From SURF-21 sp964510515 (lineage in GTDB: Bacteria; Actinomycetota; Geothermincolia; Geothermincolales; RBG-13-55-18), in NCBI GenBank assembly GCA_964510515.1, contig CAZEAU010000012.1, forward strand, positions 1-64,000: a stretch of DNA of 64,000 nucleotides. The letters run 5' to 3'. Of the stretch, positions 49,399-57,057 are shown one piece after another. A program made the translations under genes and the position numbers. The stretch's first letter is position 1. Each line of letters opens with the position of its first letter. The notes below the pieces were generated by a model that ran no database searches, was not told where the DNA came from, and saw nothing but the letters and a program-made list of their open reading frames with translations.

Positions 49399-50124
49399 GT
49401 GGCCGCAGCCAAGGCTGAGCCCAAGGACCAGTGCGTGCAGGCGGCGAAGGGGCCGATTCTGGAGCCGCAAGCCGCCGGCGGGAAGGCGGCAAAGGCCGCA
49501 GTGCAGGAGGGAGGTGCAGAGGTGATCGCAAAGGTGGGCAAGCCCGCGCCCGATTTCGAGGCGAGCGCTTTCGTTTCCGGGGGCTTCAAGAACGTGAAGC
49601 TGTCGGACTACAAGGGAAAGTGGGTGGTGTTGTGCTTCTACCCCGGTGACTTCACCTATGTATGACCCACCGAGCTGTCGGCAGTTGCCGTCAAGTACAA
49701 GGAACTGAAGAAGCTGGGAGTGGAGGTCCTCTCCTTGAGCGTGGACAGCAGGTTCACGCACAAGATATGGCAGGAGGAGGAACTCTCCAAGATGGTCGAG
49801 GGAGGCGTCCCCTTCCCCATGCTCACCGATGCCGGCGGGCGCATAGGCCGCGTCTACGGCGTGTACGACGAGGAAGCCGGCGTGGATATCCGCGGGCGCT
49901 TCATCATCGACCCGGAGGGGATAGTCCAGGCCATGGAGGTGATGACGCCGTCGGTGGGGCGTAACGTATCGGAGCTTATCAGGCAGATCAAGGCGTTCCA
50001 GCACACGGCGAAGACCGGCGAGGTCATGCCCTCGGGCTGGCAGCCGGGGAAACCCACCCTCAAGCCGGGGCCGGACCTGGCGGGCAAGGTGTGGAAGGAG
50101 TGGAAGCCCGAAGACGCCTTCTGA
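49399..50124 (+). CDS. Selenocysteine-containing peroxiredoxin (in-frame TGA at 49663-49665)
   Basis: This AhpC/Prx-type peroxidase reads F-Y-P-G-D-F-T-Y-V, then TGA, then P-T-E-L-S-A. The stop codon takes the place of the peroxidatic Cys of F-T-x-V-C-P-T-E, and the reading frame and homology continue for 153 residues to a normal C-terminus (W-K-E-W-K-P-E). This is the pattern of selenoprotein Prx. A hairpin follows at SECIS distance. Counting from GTG 49399 the Sec is residue 89; from an alternative GTG at 49522 it is residue 48, the usual place. Both starts have strong ribosome sites. The first adds an Ala/Lys-rich 41-residue extension with one Cys. The usual resolving Cys of G-E-V-C-P is Met (G-E-V-M-P). 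It should reduce peroxides. Normal annotation would split or truncate it. Confidence 0.88.
49676..49693 (+). promoter_or_regulatory. Putative bacterial SECIS hairpin
   Basis: Starting 11 bases after the TGA, TG-T-CGGC-AGTT-GCCG-T-CA can fold as a six-pair stem with one U-U mismatch and a four-base loop at 49683-49686. The loop lies 18-21 bases after the TGA and contains G and U, as expected for SelB recognition. It lies inside the coding sequence, as bacterial SECIS elements do. Confidence 0.65.
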
Positions 50125-50141
50125 TGCGTCGCAGACCGCGC

Positions 50142-50171
50142 AAAGGGGCGCCCGCATGGGCGCCCCTTTTT
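50142..50171. terminator. Bidirectional intrinsic terminator
   Basis: The stem AAAGGGGCGCCC pairs with GGGCGCCCCTTT around a GCAT loop, and T residues follow. It lies between the convergent peroxiredoxin and superoxide reductase genes and can serve both. Confidence 0.85.
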
Positions 50172-50217
50172 ATCCGGGTTTCCGCGGCCGCGGCGCGCGG
50201 CCTCTCGGCCCCGGGCC

Positions 50218-50601
50218 TCAGCTTGATTTCCAGAGTCCGTGCAGGTTGCAATATCCGCGCGCCACGATGCCCTCCTTGGGCGGGGTGAACTTCCCCTCCG
50301 GGGCCATGCCGGGCTTGAGGAAGATGCGCGAATACCTGTCGCCGACGACGATCTGCACCCACTCGATGTAGTGGTCGTCCTGCATGGGGTGGGCCTGGGC
50401 GCCGACCTTGACCAGGACCCCGTCATCGAGCACCTCCACTACCGGGATGTGTTTCTCGTAGGCGGCGTCGACGGTGTTTTCCGGCTGCAGCACCATGTCC
50501 TCACCGCAGCAAACCAGGGTACCTTTGCCGCCGTGGAGGACCTCGACGATGTTGCCGCAGATCTCACACTTATAGACCTCCATCCTCTCAGCCAAGTTCA
50601 T
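50218..50601 (-). CDS. Desulfoferrodoxin (superoxide reductase)
   Basis: This 127-residue enzyme reduces superoxide to peroxide without making oxygen. The N-terminal desulforedoxin-like iron site is K-C-E-I-C-G ... V-C-C-G-E-D (C-x2-C-x15-C-C). The catalytic SOR domain has the iron ligands in A-A-Y-E-K-H-I-P, Q-A-H-P-M-Q-D-D-H-Y and G-Y-C-N-L-H-G. Both centres are intact, so it is the two-iron type. It lies downstream of rubrerythrin on the same strand with 13 bp between. The peroxide formed would be handled by rubrerythrin and the facing Sec-peroxiredoxin. The start at 50601 sits close to AAAGGAGG; the in-frame ATG at 50583 is an alternative. Confidence 0.95.
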   Translation of the reverse strand: MNLAERMEVYKCEICGNIVEVLHGGKGTLVCCGEDMVLQPENTVDAAYEKHIPVVEVLDDGVLVKVGAQAHPMQDDHYIEWVQIVVGDRYSRIFLKPGMAPEGKFTPPKEGIVARGYCNLHGLWKSS

Positions 50602-50614
50602 ACCTCCTTTATTT

Positions 50615-51118
50615 TCAGAACTCGCGGAACTTGTCTCTGGAGGCGCCGCATATGGGGCACCTCTCCGGGGCCTCTCCTTCGCGCGTGTGCCCGCACACGC
50701 TGCATATCTGGATCGCGCCCACCTTCACGTCCTCTCCCCCATCCACCGCCTGCTTGGATTTCAAGTACCACTCCTCGTGGATCTTCTCCGCCTCCAGCGC
50801 GTAATAGGTGCTGCGCACCGCGCCGGCCTCATCCTGCAGTTTGGCGGCGGCGTTGTAGACGGGGTACATCTCCTCGATCTCGAACTTCTCGCCCTCGATG
50901 CAGGACTGGATGTTTTCCGACGTCGACCTGAGTTTTCCCAGCACCTCGAGGTGATTGGCGGCGTGCACCAGCTCGGCGTAGGCGATGGCCCTGAACATCC
51001 TGGCCATCTCCGTGAGCCCCTCCCCCTCGGCTTTGTCCGCGAAGAGCAGGTATTTCATGTGGGCCATGCTCTCACCCGCGAAGGCGTCGTCCAGGAAGCG
51101 CTCCGTCATCTCTCTCAT
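50615..51118 (-). CDS. Rubrerythrin
   Basis: This 167-residue peroxidase has an N-terminal four-helix di-iron domain (A-F-A-G-E-S-M-A-H-M-K-Y, A-I-A-Y-A-E-L-V-H-A-A-N-H, A-L-E-A-E-K-I-H-E-E-W-Y) and a C-terminal rubredoxin domain (C-S-V-C-G-H ... C-P-I-C-G-A). It reduces hydrogen peroxide with electrons through the rubredoxin iron. All ligands are visible. It heads the two-gene unit with superoxide reductase. The ATG at 51118 has AAGGAGG ten bases upstream; 51109 is also possible. Confidence 0.95.
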   Translation of the reverse strand: MREMTERFLDDAFAGESMAHMKYLLFADKAEGEGLTEMARMFRAIAYAELVHAANHLEVLGKLRSTSENIQSCIEGEKFEIEEMYPVYNAAAKLQDEAGAVRSTYYALEAEKIHEEWYLKSKQAVDGGEDVKVGAIQICSVCGHTREGEAPERCPICGASRDKFREF

Positions 51119-51331
51119 CTGTGCTCGACCTCCTTTCTCGCTTTCCTCCGGCAAGGCTATGTTTCCCCGCGCATGGCCGAAATAACCCTGAAGGCGCGAA
51201 TCCGGGCCGGGGGCGGAAAGGCCACCCCCCGGCCGCGAAGGCGTTATAGTATTGATAGGCGTATAGCGCACGCGGCGCGGCGTGCCCGCGGCGGGGAAAG
51301 GGCATGGCGGCCGCACAGACAGCGGAGATCG

Positions 51332-52036
51332 ATGCAGATGATCACGGGACCGGCGGAAGTGTTGAACGAGGCGGTGGCGGGAGCGCGGCTCGGCCGCTGC
51401 ACGCTCGAGCCGCGGGACTTAAAGAAGGGGAGGACGGAGCGGGAATCGTATTTCAACCTCTTCCTGCTCTGCGAAGGCGAGCGCTCCCGCGCGCCCATCG
51501 TGCAGGGGCTCTTTTTCTCCGGGAGGGGGGACTATATCAAGGCCTGGATAGAGTTCAGGTATGACCCCCGCGCCGAGTTCGCGTCCGGCGCCGCCCTGGA
51601 CCTCGAGGAGAGCGGGCACAGCGCCGAGATGTTCTCCCTGCTCGCCACGTTGATCCCCCCCGGCGGCTCCATGATGGCCATCTACGGCGCGGAGGCCCAC
51701 GCCGTCTCCGCGGACACGGAGAGGGGCCTGAAGCGGAGCTTTCCCCCCGCGGCCACTCCCCTGGGATATTACCTGTGGAGGAGCGGCATGCGCTGGTTCA
51801 AGGACTGGTACTTTCCCGAGGGCTGGATGGAGGGCGGGATGAAACTGCAGGCCACCCGGCCGCTCAACCGGGACATACGCGCCCTGAGGGAGGAGCAGGC
51901 GGCGCGGGAGCTCGAGGCCTTCGTCTCCCGCCTGCGCGGCCGCGACCTGGATGCGCTGGAGCGCGGCGCGCTGGCGAGGGCCGGGGAGGTCCTCGCGACT
52001 CTGTCCTCCGCGGCAGGAGATGGCGCGGAGCGGTGA
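51332..52036 (+). CDS. DUF1122-like hypothetical protein
   Basis: This 234-residue cytoplasmic protein contains P-P-G-G-S-M-M-A-I-Y-G, P-A-A-T-P-L-G-Y-Y-L-W and W-F-K-D-W-Y-F-P-E-G-W-M-E-G-G. These blocks recall the DUF1122 family of archaea and deep-branching bacteria; I cannot verify this. No known activity. The N-terminus is M-Q-M-I-T-G; the ATG at 51332 or 51338 may be used. It converges with larB with only 22 bp between. Confidence 0.7.
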   Translation: MQMITGPAEVLNEAVAGARLGRCTLEPRDLKKGRTERESYFNLFLLCEGERSRAPIVQGLFFSGRGDYIKAWIEFRYDPRAEFASGAALDLEESGHSAEMFSLLATLIPPGGSMMAIYGAEAHAVSADTERGLKRSFPPAATPLGYYLWRSGMRWFKDWYFPEGWMEGGMKLQATRPLNRDIRALREEQAARELEAFVSRLRGRDLDALERGALARAGEVLATLSSAAGDGAER

Positions 52037-52058
52037 TGTCCGCGCCCTGTCCGATCCC

Positions 52059-52826
52059 CTACCCGCCGCCCCCCCTGACCGCCGCCTGGTTGACGAGGCC
52101 CGCGAAATACCCCGCGCCGAAGCCGTTGTCGATGTTCACCACCGCGACCCCCAGGGCGCAGGAGTTGAGCATGGCCAGGAGGGCGGCCATTCCTCCCAGG
52201 CTGGCCCCGTATCCGACAGAGGTGGGCACGGCTATCACCGGGCAATCCACCAGTCCCCCCACGATGCTGGGCAGGGCCCCCTCCATGCCCGCCACCACCA
52301 CGATGACATTGGCCCCGATGAGCGTGTCGGTTCGGGCCAGGATGCGGTGCATGCCGGAGATGCCCACGTCGTACAGTTTTTCCACCGCGTTCCCGGTGAG
52401 CTCGGCCACCATGGCTGCCTCCTCCGCCACCGCTATGTCCGCCGTGCCGGCGGTGACTACCACGACCTTGCCCGCCGGCTCCATCTCCTCCCTGCGGATA
52501 AGGATGAAGCGGGCCTGCCGGTGATATTCCGCCTCGGGGTAGACCTCGCACACTTCCTCGTAGACCTCTTGCGAGGCGCGGGTGAGCAGGATGTTGCCCT
52601 GGTTCTTCTCCAGCAGGGCGGCGACGATGGGGCGGATGGTGTCCACGTGCTTGCCTTCGCAGTACACGACCTCCGGGATGCCCTTGCGCAGTTCGCGGTG
52701 GTGGTCGAGGAGGGCGAAGCCCAGGTCGGTCACGGGCTCGATGGCGATACGCGAGGCCGCCTCTGCGACCTCCATCTCGCCCCGCTGCACCTTGCCCAGT
52801 ATCTCGGCGAGCTCTTCCCTGCGCAT
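52059..52826 (-). CDS. larB: Nickel-pincer cofactor biosynthesis protein LarB
   Basis: This 255-residue protein is homologous to PurE in its C-terminal half. LarB carboxylates and hydrolyses nicotinic acid adenine dinucleotide in the first step to the nickel-pincer nucleotide of lactate racemase-type enzymes. Seen here: an N-terminal helical part L-A-E-I-L-G-K-V-Q-R-G-E, then V-V-V-T-A-G-T-A-D-I-A-V-A-E-E-A, V-V-V-A-G-M-E-G-A-L-P-S-I-V-G-G and V-P-T-S-V-G-Y-G-A-S-L-G-G. These are the family's hallmarks. LarC and LarE are not in the window. The ATG at 52826 follows GGGAGGGGG. Confidence 0.93.
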   Translation of the reverse strand: MRREELAEILGKVQRGEMEVAEAASRIAIEPVTDLGFALLDHHRELRKGIPEVVYCEGKHVDTIRPIVAALLEKNQGNILLTRASQEVYEEVCEVYPEAEYHRQARFILIRREEMEPAGKVVVVTAGTADIAVAEEAAMVAELTGNAVEKLYDVGISGMHRILARTDTLIGANVIVVVAGMEGALPSIVGGLVDCPVIAVPTSVGYGASLGGMAALLAMLNSCALGVAVVNIDNGFGAGYFAGLVNQAAVRGGGG

Positions 52827-53046
52827 GTCCCCCTCCCGCATCGTCCGCTTGCGCCCCGGCTCCCCGCAACGGGGCGCAAAAGCCCGTAAGGTGCCGCCCC
52901 CGGCCCCGCTCCCGTGCGCTTATCATAGCAGAAGCGGCGCCGGCCTCACTCTCGGGGCGGGCGGCGGGCGTGCGAAGGTATTGCCTGCCGGGCCCTGGAA
53001 TACTTACACGGTACGCCACGATCGGAGGGATGAGGGAGGTTGCGCC

Positions 53047-55512
53047 ATGTCCGCCGGCCGCTTGAGAAAAGCCCCGGCCGCCTGCGTGGCCGTGTTCCTT
53101 CTCGCCTTGATGCTGCTGCCCGCCGCCGCGGCGTCCACCGCGGCCACTTTCGGCTGGGCGCGCAGCGGCCGGGGGGGCTTCGGCGCCGCGGGCAACACCA
53201 CCGTTTCCTCCCTGGCGTGTTCGGGCTCGCGCATATACGCTGGCACCTATAACGCAGAGGGCTGCCAGGTATGGTCCACGGACGGCATCGCCTGGAGGCA
53301 GGAGGTGGGGCAGGGCGCGGCGGGCACCCCGACCGGGCCCGGCTTCGGGGAGGCGGGCAACAACAATGTCTCTTGCATGGCCGCCTACGGGCCGCGCCTT
53401 TACGCGGGCACGCGCAACCCCGCGCGCGGCTGCCAGGTATGGTCCACGGACGGCATCGCCTGGAGGCAGGAGGTGGGGCAGGGCGAGGCGGGCGCCCCGA
53501 CCGGGCCTGGCTTCGGGGAGGCGGGCAACAACGAGGCTATGAGCATGGTGGCGGCGGGCGGGCTCCTCTATGTCGGCACCTACAACGCGCGCGGCTGCCA
53601 GGTGTGGTCATATGACGGCGATGCCTGGAGGCGCGTTGCGCACGGCGGCTTCGCCGACGCCGACAACTGCGGCGCCGCGGCGATGGCCGCATATTTCGAC
53701 TCCCTCTACGTCGGGACCTTCAACGTCGACTACGCCTCCGGCTGCCAGGTGTGGGCCTGGGACGGCGTCGCCTGGAGGCAGGAGGTGGGGCAGGGCGCGG
53801 CGGGCACCCCGACCGGGCCCGGCTTCGGGGACGACAATAACCGCCGGGCCGCATCCATGGCCGTTTATGACTCTCTCCTCTACGTCGGCACCTACGACTC
53901 GTCGGGGGGCTCCGGCTGCCAGGTGTGGGCTTTCGACGGCGCCAACTGGACCAGGAGCGCGGACGGCGGCTTCGCGGACCCCCGCAACCTCGCCGCCTCG
54001 GGCATGGTCGCGAGCGCCCTGTACCTCTTCGCGGGCACCTATAACGAGGAGCGCGGATGCGAGCTGTGGCGCTTCGACGGCGCGGACTGGCGCCGGGAGA
54101 GCTGCGGCGGTTTCGGGGATGCCGGCAATGTCGCGGCCACGGCCCTGCTGCTCTCGGGGCCCGAGCTTTACGCGGGAACGCAGTGTGAGCGGGGTTCTCA
54201 GGTGTGGTCGGCGCAGGCGTTCACGCCGCTCTATTTCGCGGAGGGATATACCGGCGGCGGCTTTCGCGAGTATCTTTGCCTGGGCAACCCCGGGAGCCGC
54301 GACGCCGAGGTGGCGCTCACCTATCTCTTCCCCGACTCCGCGACCCTGGCGAAGAGGGTGGTGGTCCCGGCGGAGTCCCGCCTGACCATCTTCGTCAACG
54401 CCGACGTGGGCGAGGGCAGGGAGGTCTCCGCCGTGCTGGAATGCGACCCCGCCATCGTGGCCGAAAGGCCCGTGTATTTTACCTATAACGGCGTATGGGC
54501 GGGAGGCCACAACGCCGTGGCCGCACCGTCGCCGGCCCGCGCATGGTATTTCGCCGAGGGATATACGGGGGCGGGCTTCGAGCAATGGGTATGCGTGCTC
54601 AATCCCGGCCATGAACCGGCCGAGCTCACTTTTCGTTTCCACACCCAGGAGAAGGGGGAGCAGACGAGGGGCGGCTTTGCGGTCCCCGCCCGCTCGCGGC
54701 GGAGCTTCAGGGTCAACGACATCCTGGGGCCCGACCTGCAGAACTCGCTCAAACTGGAGGCCTCGGCGGCGGTGGTGGCGGAGCGCCCCATGTACTTCGA
54801 TTATCTCGGCCCGCACGGGCATCACTGGCAGGGCGGGCACTGCGTGATGGGGGAGACCGCCCTGTCCCAGGTCTTCTTCTTCGCCGAGGGGACGACCCGC
54901 CCGGGATTCGAGGAATGGCTGACCCTGCAGAACCCCAACCCTCACACCATAAGCGTGAGCGCCTCCTACCAGGTGGGCCCCGGCCAGGGGGACGCGGTGC
55001 AGAGGTCGTACGCGGTGCGGGCGGGGGGCAGGCAGACGGTGTTCGTCCCCACCGAGGCGGGGACGGGAAAGGACGTGAGCGTGGTGCTAGCATCCACGCA
55101 CTTCTTCCTCGCCGAGCGCCCCATGTACTATCTTTACGGCGGCTTCGGGGCGCAGTGGGCGGGCGGAGACTGCGTTGTCGGGGCCAAACGTGCCGCCGCG
55201 GAGTGGTTCCTGGCCGAGGGCTATAGCGGGGAAGGTTACCATACCTGGCTGTGCCTGCAGAACCCGGGGATGGAAGATGCGGCGGTCTCGATCACCTACT
55301 ACAGCCAGGAGGAGGGCATGTTGCCGCCGCGCCTCCTGGACCTGGCGGCGGGCAGCCGCCATACGCTCTTCGTCAACGACCACGCCGGTGCCGGGTATCA
55401 GCTCTCGGCTCGCGTGCTCTCCGACCGGCCGGTGGTGGTGGAAAGGCCCATGTATTTCGATGCCGACGGCGTGCAGGGCGGCCACGGCGCCGTGGGCCAT
55501 GCGGTCCGCTGA
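53047..55512 (+). CDS. Large secreted surface protein with propeller-like and W-x-x-A-E-G repeat domains
   Basis: This 821-residue exported protein has a signal peptide to about residue 32, then six to seven repeats of about 50 residues with G-C-Q-V-W-(S/A)-x-D-G cores and Y-(A/V)-G-T-(Y/F)-N. They look like blades of a beta propeller; two are identical over long stretches (W-R-Q-E-V-G-Q-G twice or more). The second half has four copies of a domain with F-A-E-G-Y-T-G-x-G-F-x-x-W-L-C-L-Q-N-P and late E-R-P-M-Y-F, related to the repeats of the amidase and nucleotidase. No anchor is seen. It likely acts in adhesion or binding. GGGAGG precedes the start. Confidence 0.85.
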   Translation: MSAGRLRKAPAACVAVFLLALMLLPAAAASTAATFGWARSGRGGFGAAGNTTVSSLACSGSRIYAGTYNAEGCQVWSTDGIAWRQEVGQGAAGTPTGPGFGEAGNNNVSCMAAYGPRLYAGTRNPARGCQVWSTDGIAWRQEVGQGEAGAPTGPGFGEAGNNEAMSMVAAGGLLYVGTYNARGCQVWSYDGDAWRRVAHGGFADADNCGAAAMAAYFDSLYVGTFNVDYASGCQVWAWDGVAWRQEVGQGAAGTPTGPGFGDDNNRRAASMAVYDSLLYVGTYDSSGGSGCQVWAFDGANWTRSADGGFADPRNLAASGMVASALYLFAGTYNEERGCELWRFDGADWRRESCGGFGDAGNVAATALLLSGPELYAGTQCERGSQVWSAQAFTPLYFAEGYTGGGFREYLCLGNPGSRDAEVALTYLFPDSATLAKRVVVPAESRLTIFVNADVGEGREVSAVLECDPAIVAERPVYFTYNGVWAGGHNAVAAPSPARAWYFAEGYTGAGFEQWVCVLNPGHEPAELTFRFHTQEKGEQTRGGFAVPARSRRSFRVNDILGPDLQNSLKLEASAAVVAERPMYFDYLGPHGHHWQGGHCVMGETALSQVFFFAEGTTRPGFEEWLTLQNPNPHTISVSASYQVGPGQGDAVQRSYAVRAGGRQTVFVPTEAGTGKDVSVVLASTHFFLAERPMYYLYGGFGAQWAGGDCVVGAKRAAAEWFLAEGYSGEGYHTWLCLQNPGMEDAAVSITYYSQEEGMLPPRLLDLAAGSRHTLFVNDHAGAGYQLSARVLSDRPVVVERPMYFDADGVQGGHGAVGHAVR

Positions 55513-55540
55513 CGGCTGACCCCGGGGGGCCGACGCGCTG

Positions 55541-55565
55541 CGGCCCGGCCCTCTCATCCGGGCCG
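55541..55565 (+). terminator. GC-rich hairpin after surface protein gene
   Basis: An eight-bp stem CGGCCCGG/CCGGGCCG with a nine-base loop lies 29 bp after the stop. No U-run follows. Confidence 0.4.
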
Positions 55566-55662
55566 GAACCCGCGGCCAAGCCCCCGGGATGGACGCGGGG
55601 GCGGAAACGCGCGGGGCGCGGCATGCGCGCCCCGTTGACTGTCTATTCCTGGATGGGCCGGC

Positions 55663-55935
55663 TTACCAGCTCTCGTAGCCCGACTTGCGCTCCGGCTTCG
55701 GCCGGGCTTCGTTCACCCTGAGCTGGCGACCCTCGAACTCCTTGTTGTCCAACTCTCCGATCGCGGCTTTGGCCTCGTCGTCGTTCGGCATTTCCACAAA
55801 GCCGAAACCGCGGGAACGTCCGGTGTTGCGGTCCATGATGATACTCACCGAGTCGACCGTACCATACCCCTCGAACAGGCCTCGTAAGGTTTCCTCCGTC
55901 GATCCGTAGCTCAGGTTGCCAATGTAGATGTTCAT
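55663..55935 (-). CDS. RRM-domain RNA-binding protein
   Basis: This 90-residue protein is a single RRM fold. RNP2 is I-Y-I-G-N-L at the N-terminus and RNP1 R-G-F-G-F-V-E-M in the middle. The tail is short and basic (R-P-K-P-E-R-K-S). Such small bacterial RRM proteins bind RNA and are often cold-inducible. The start at 55935 gives M-N-I-Y-I-G-N-L; the longer upstream frame looks non-coding. It is a stand-alone gene. Confidence 0.93.
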   Translation of the reverse strand: MNIYIGNLSYGSTEETLRGLFEGYGTVDSVSIIMDRNTGRSRGFGFVEMPNDDEAKAAIGELDNKEFEGRQLRVNEARPKPERKSGYESW

Positions 55936-56329
55936 CTTGCGCCCTCTCAGCTCCTTTCTCAGCCTCTCCCTGCAAAACCGGTATAAAGCGCAGAGAGTAT
56001 GCCCCCGTGCGGGCATCGCTAACATTGTAATGAAAAGCAGGCGATTTGGCAAAGGGCAAAAAAGGCGCCTGACGAGCGGCGACATGAAGCGCTTCCGGCA
56101 ACCCGTCCGCCGCTTCGCGCCGCGGCCGGGAGCTCAGACCTTCATCTTCTCTACGGCTCCCTTTATCTCCTCCAGCGAGGCGCCGTCGGCCGAGGTGCGT
56201 ACCTCCCGCAAGGCATCGGAGATGTCCCAGCGGGCGCCCGGGCGTCGCTGCGGATCCCCCCCCACGGGGTGGGGGTGAGGCCGGGAAGGGCGGGGTGATC
56301 GCGGACATGCCTTTCTCGGGGGGCAGGGC
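55936..56329. other. Intergenic region with a possible minus-strand coding remnant
   Basis: On the minus strand 56134-56230 encodes W-D-I-S-D-A-L-R-E-V-R-T-S-A-D-G, then S-L-E-E-I-K-G-A-V-E-K-M-K before a stop. This looks protein-like but has no start and no recognised family. The rest holds nothing recognisable. Confidence 0.35.
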
Positions 56330-56641
56330 TCAGCGAAAATCGCCCAGCTTCTTATGCCTGTCCACGGGCCGTCCCAGCCGCTCCACCGGCTTGTCCGTGT
56401 CGTGAAAGCAGCCTCCCGGTTTCTCGCTCTCCTTGACCTTGGGATAGATGACCTTGCGCACGAAGTCCAGGGCGGCGTCCCCGTCCCCGTCCATGACGAC
56501 GCGCTCCAGTTCCATGCGCTCCGCCTCCCCGAAGGAGAGGCCCCAAGTTCTCGCCACGGCGACCTCCATGTCCGATAGCGGCGCGATGCGGGCATCTATG
56601 CGCGGGCCGGGTGCGGGCCCTCCAGCTGCGCACAGGCCCAT
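56330..56641 (-). CDS. Hypothetical protein
   Basis: This 103-residue protein starts at 56641 after GAGGGTG. The middle contains E-R-V-V-M-D-G-D-G-D-A-A-L-D-F-V, an Asp-rich loop that could bind a cation. The end is basic with one Cys and two His (G-G-C-F-H-D-T-D). There is no membrane segment. Not recognised. Confidence 0.5.
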   Translation of the reverse strand: MGLCAAGGPAPGPRIDARIAPLSDMEVAVARTWGLSFGEAERMELERVVMDGDGDAALDFVRKVIYPKVKESEKPGGCFHDTDKPVERLGRPVDRHKKLGDFR

Positions 56642-57057
56642 ATTAACACCCTCGGGGCCAGGCTCGGGGGCTCGACCTTCACGTCCGCCCCCGGGGCTGC
56701 CGGCGGCTCCCATGCGTCGCCCCGGGCTTTGCGGGGGCCCGCCGCTCCGCGCCCCGGGACCGCTCAGATCAAGCCGGCGCTCTCCAGGGGGCTCGCGCAC
56801 CAGCTTCGCCTGCTCCCGCGTCAGCTTGGGCAGGGGGCTCCTGACGTGGGGCGCGGCGGGATAGCCCAGGAGGCACAGCTCAGCCGCGCTGCGTCCGCGG
56901 TTGACAGCGTCCGGGCGTTGCGCCCCCTTTCCGTCATGCTATCATCTCCCATGAGAGCGAAGGCCCTCATGGCGCAGGGCGAGAGGAGAAGAAGGCCGGA
57001 TCCCGTGCCGGGATCGGGCCTTCCGGGGCGGGAAAGGCCGGCGGGTGAGGAGGAGGA

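Noticed and set aside
49312..49665. Truncated peroxiredoxin ending at the TGA
   Set aside because: The stop falls on the catalytic Cys position and the same frame continues as normal peroxiredoxin with a SECIS-like hairpin. A random nonsense mutation exactly there is far less likely than Sec.
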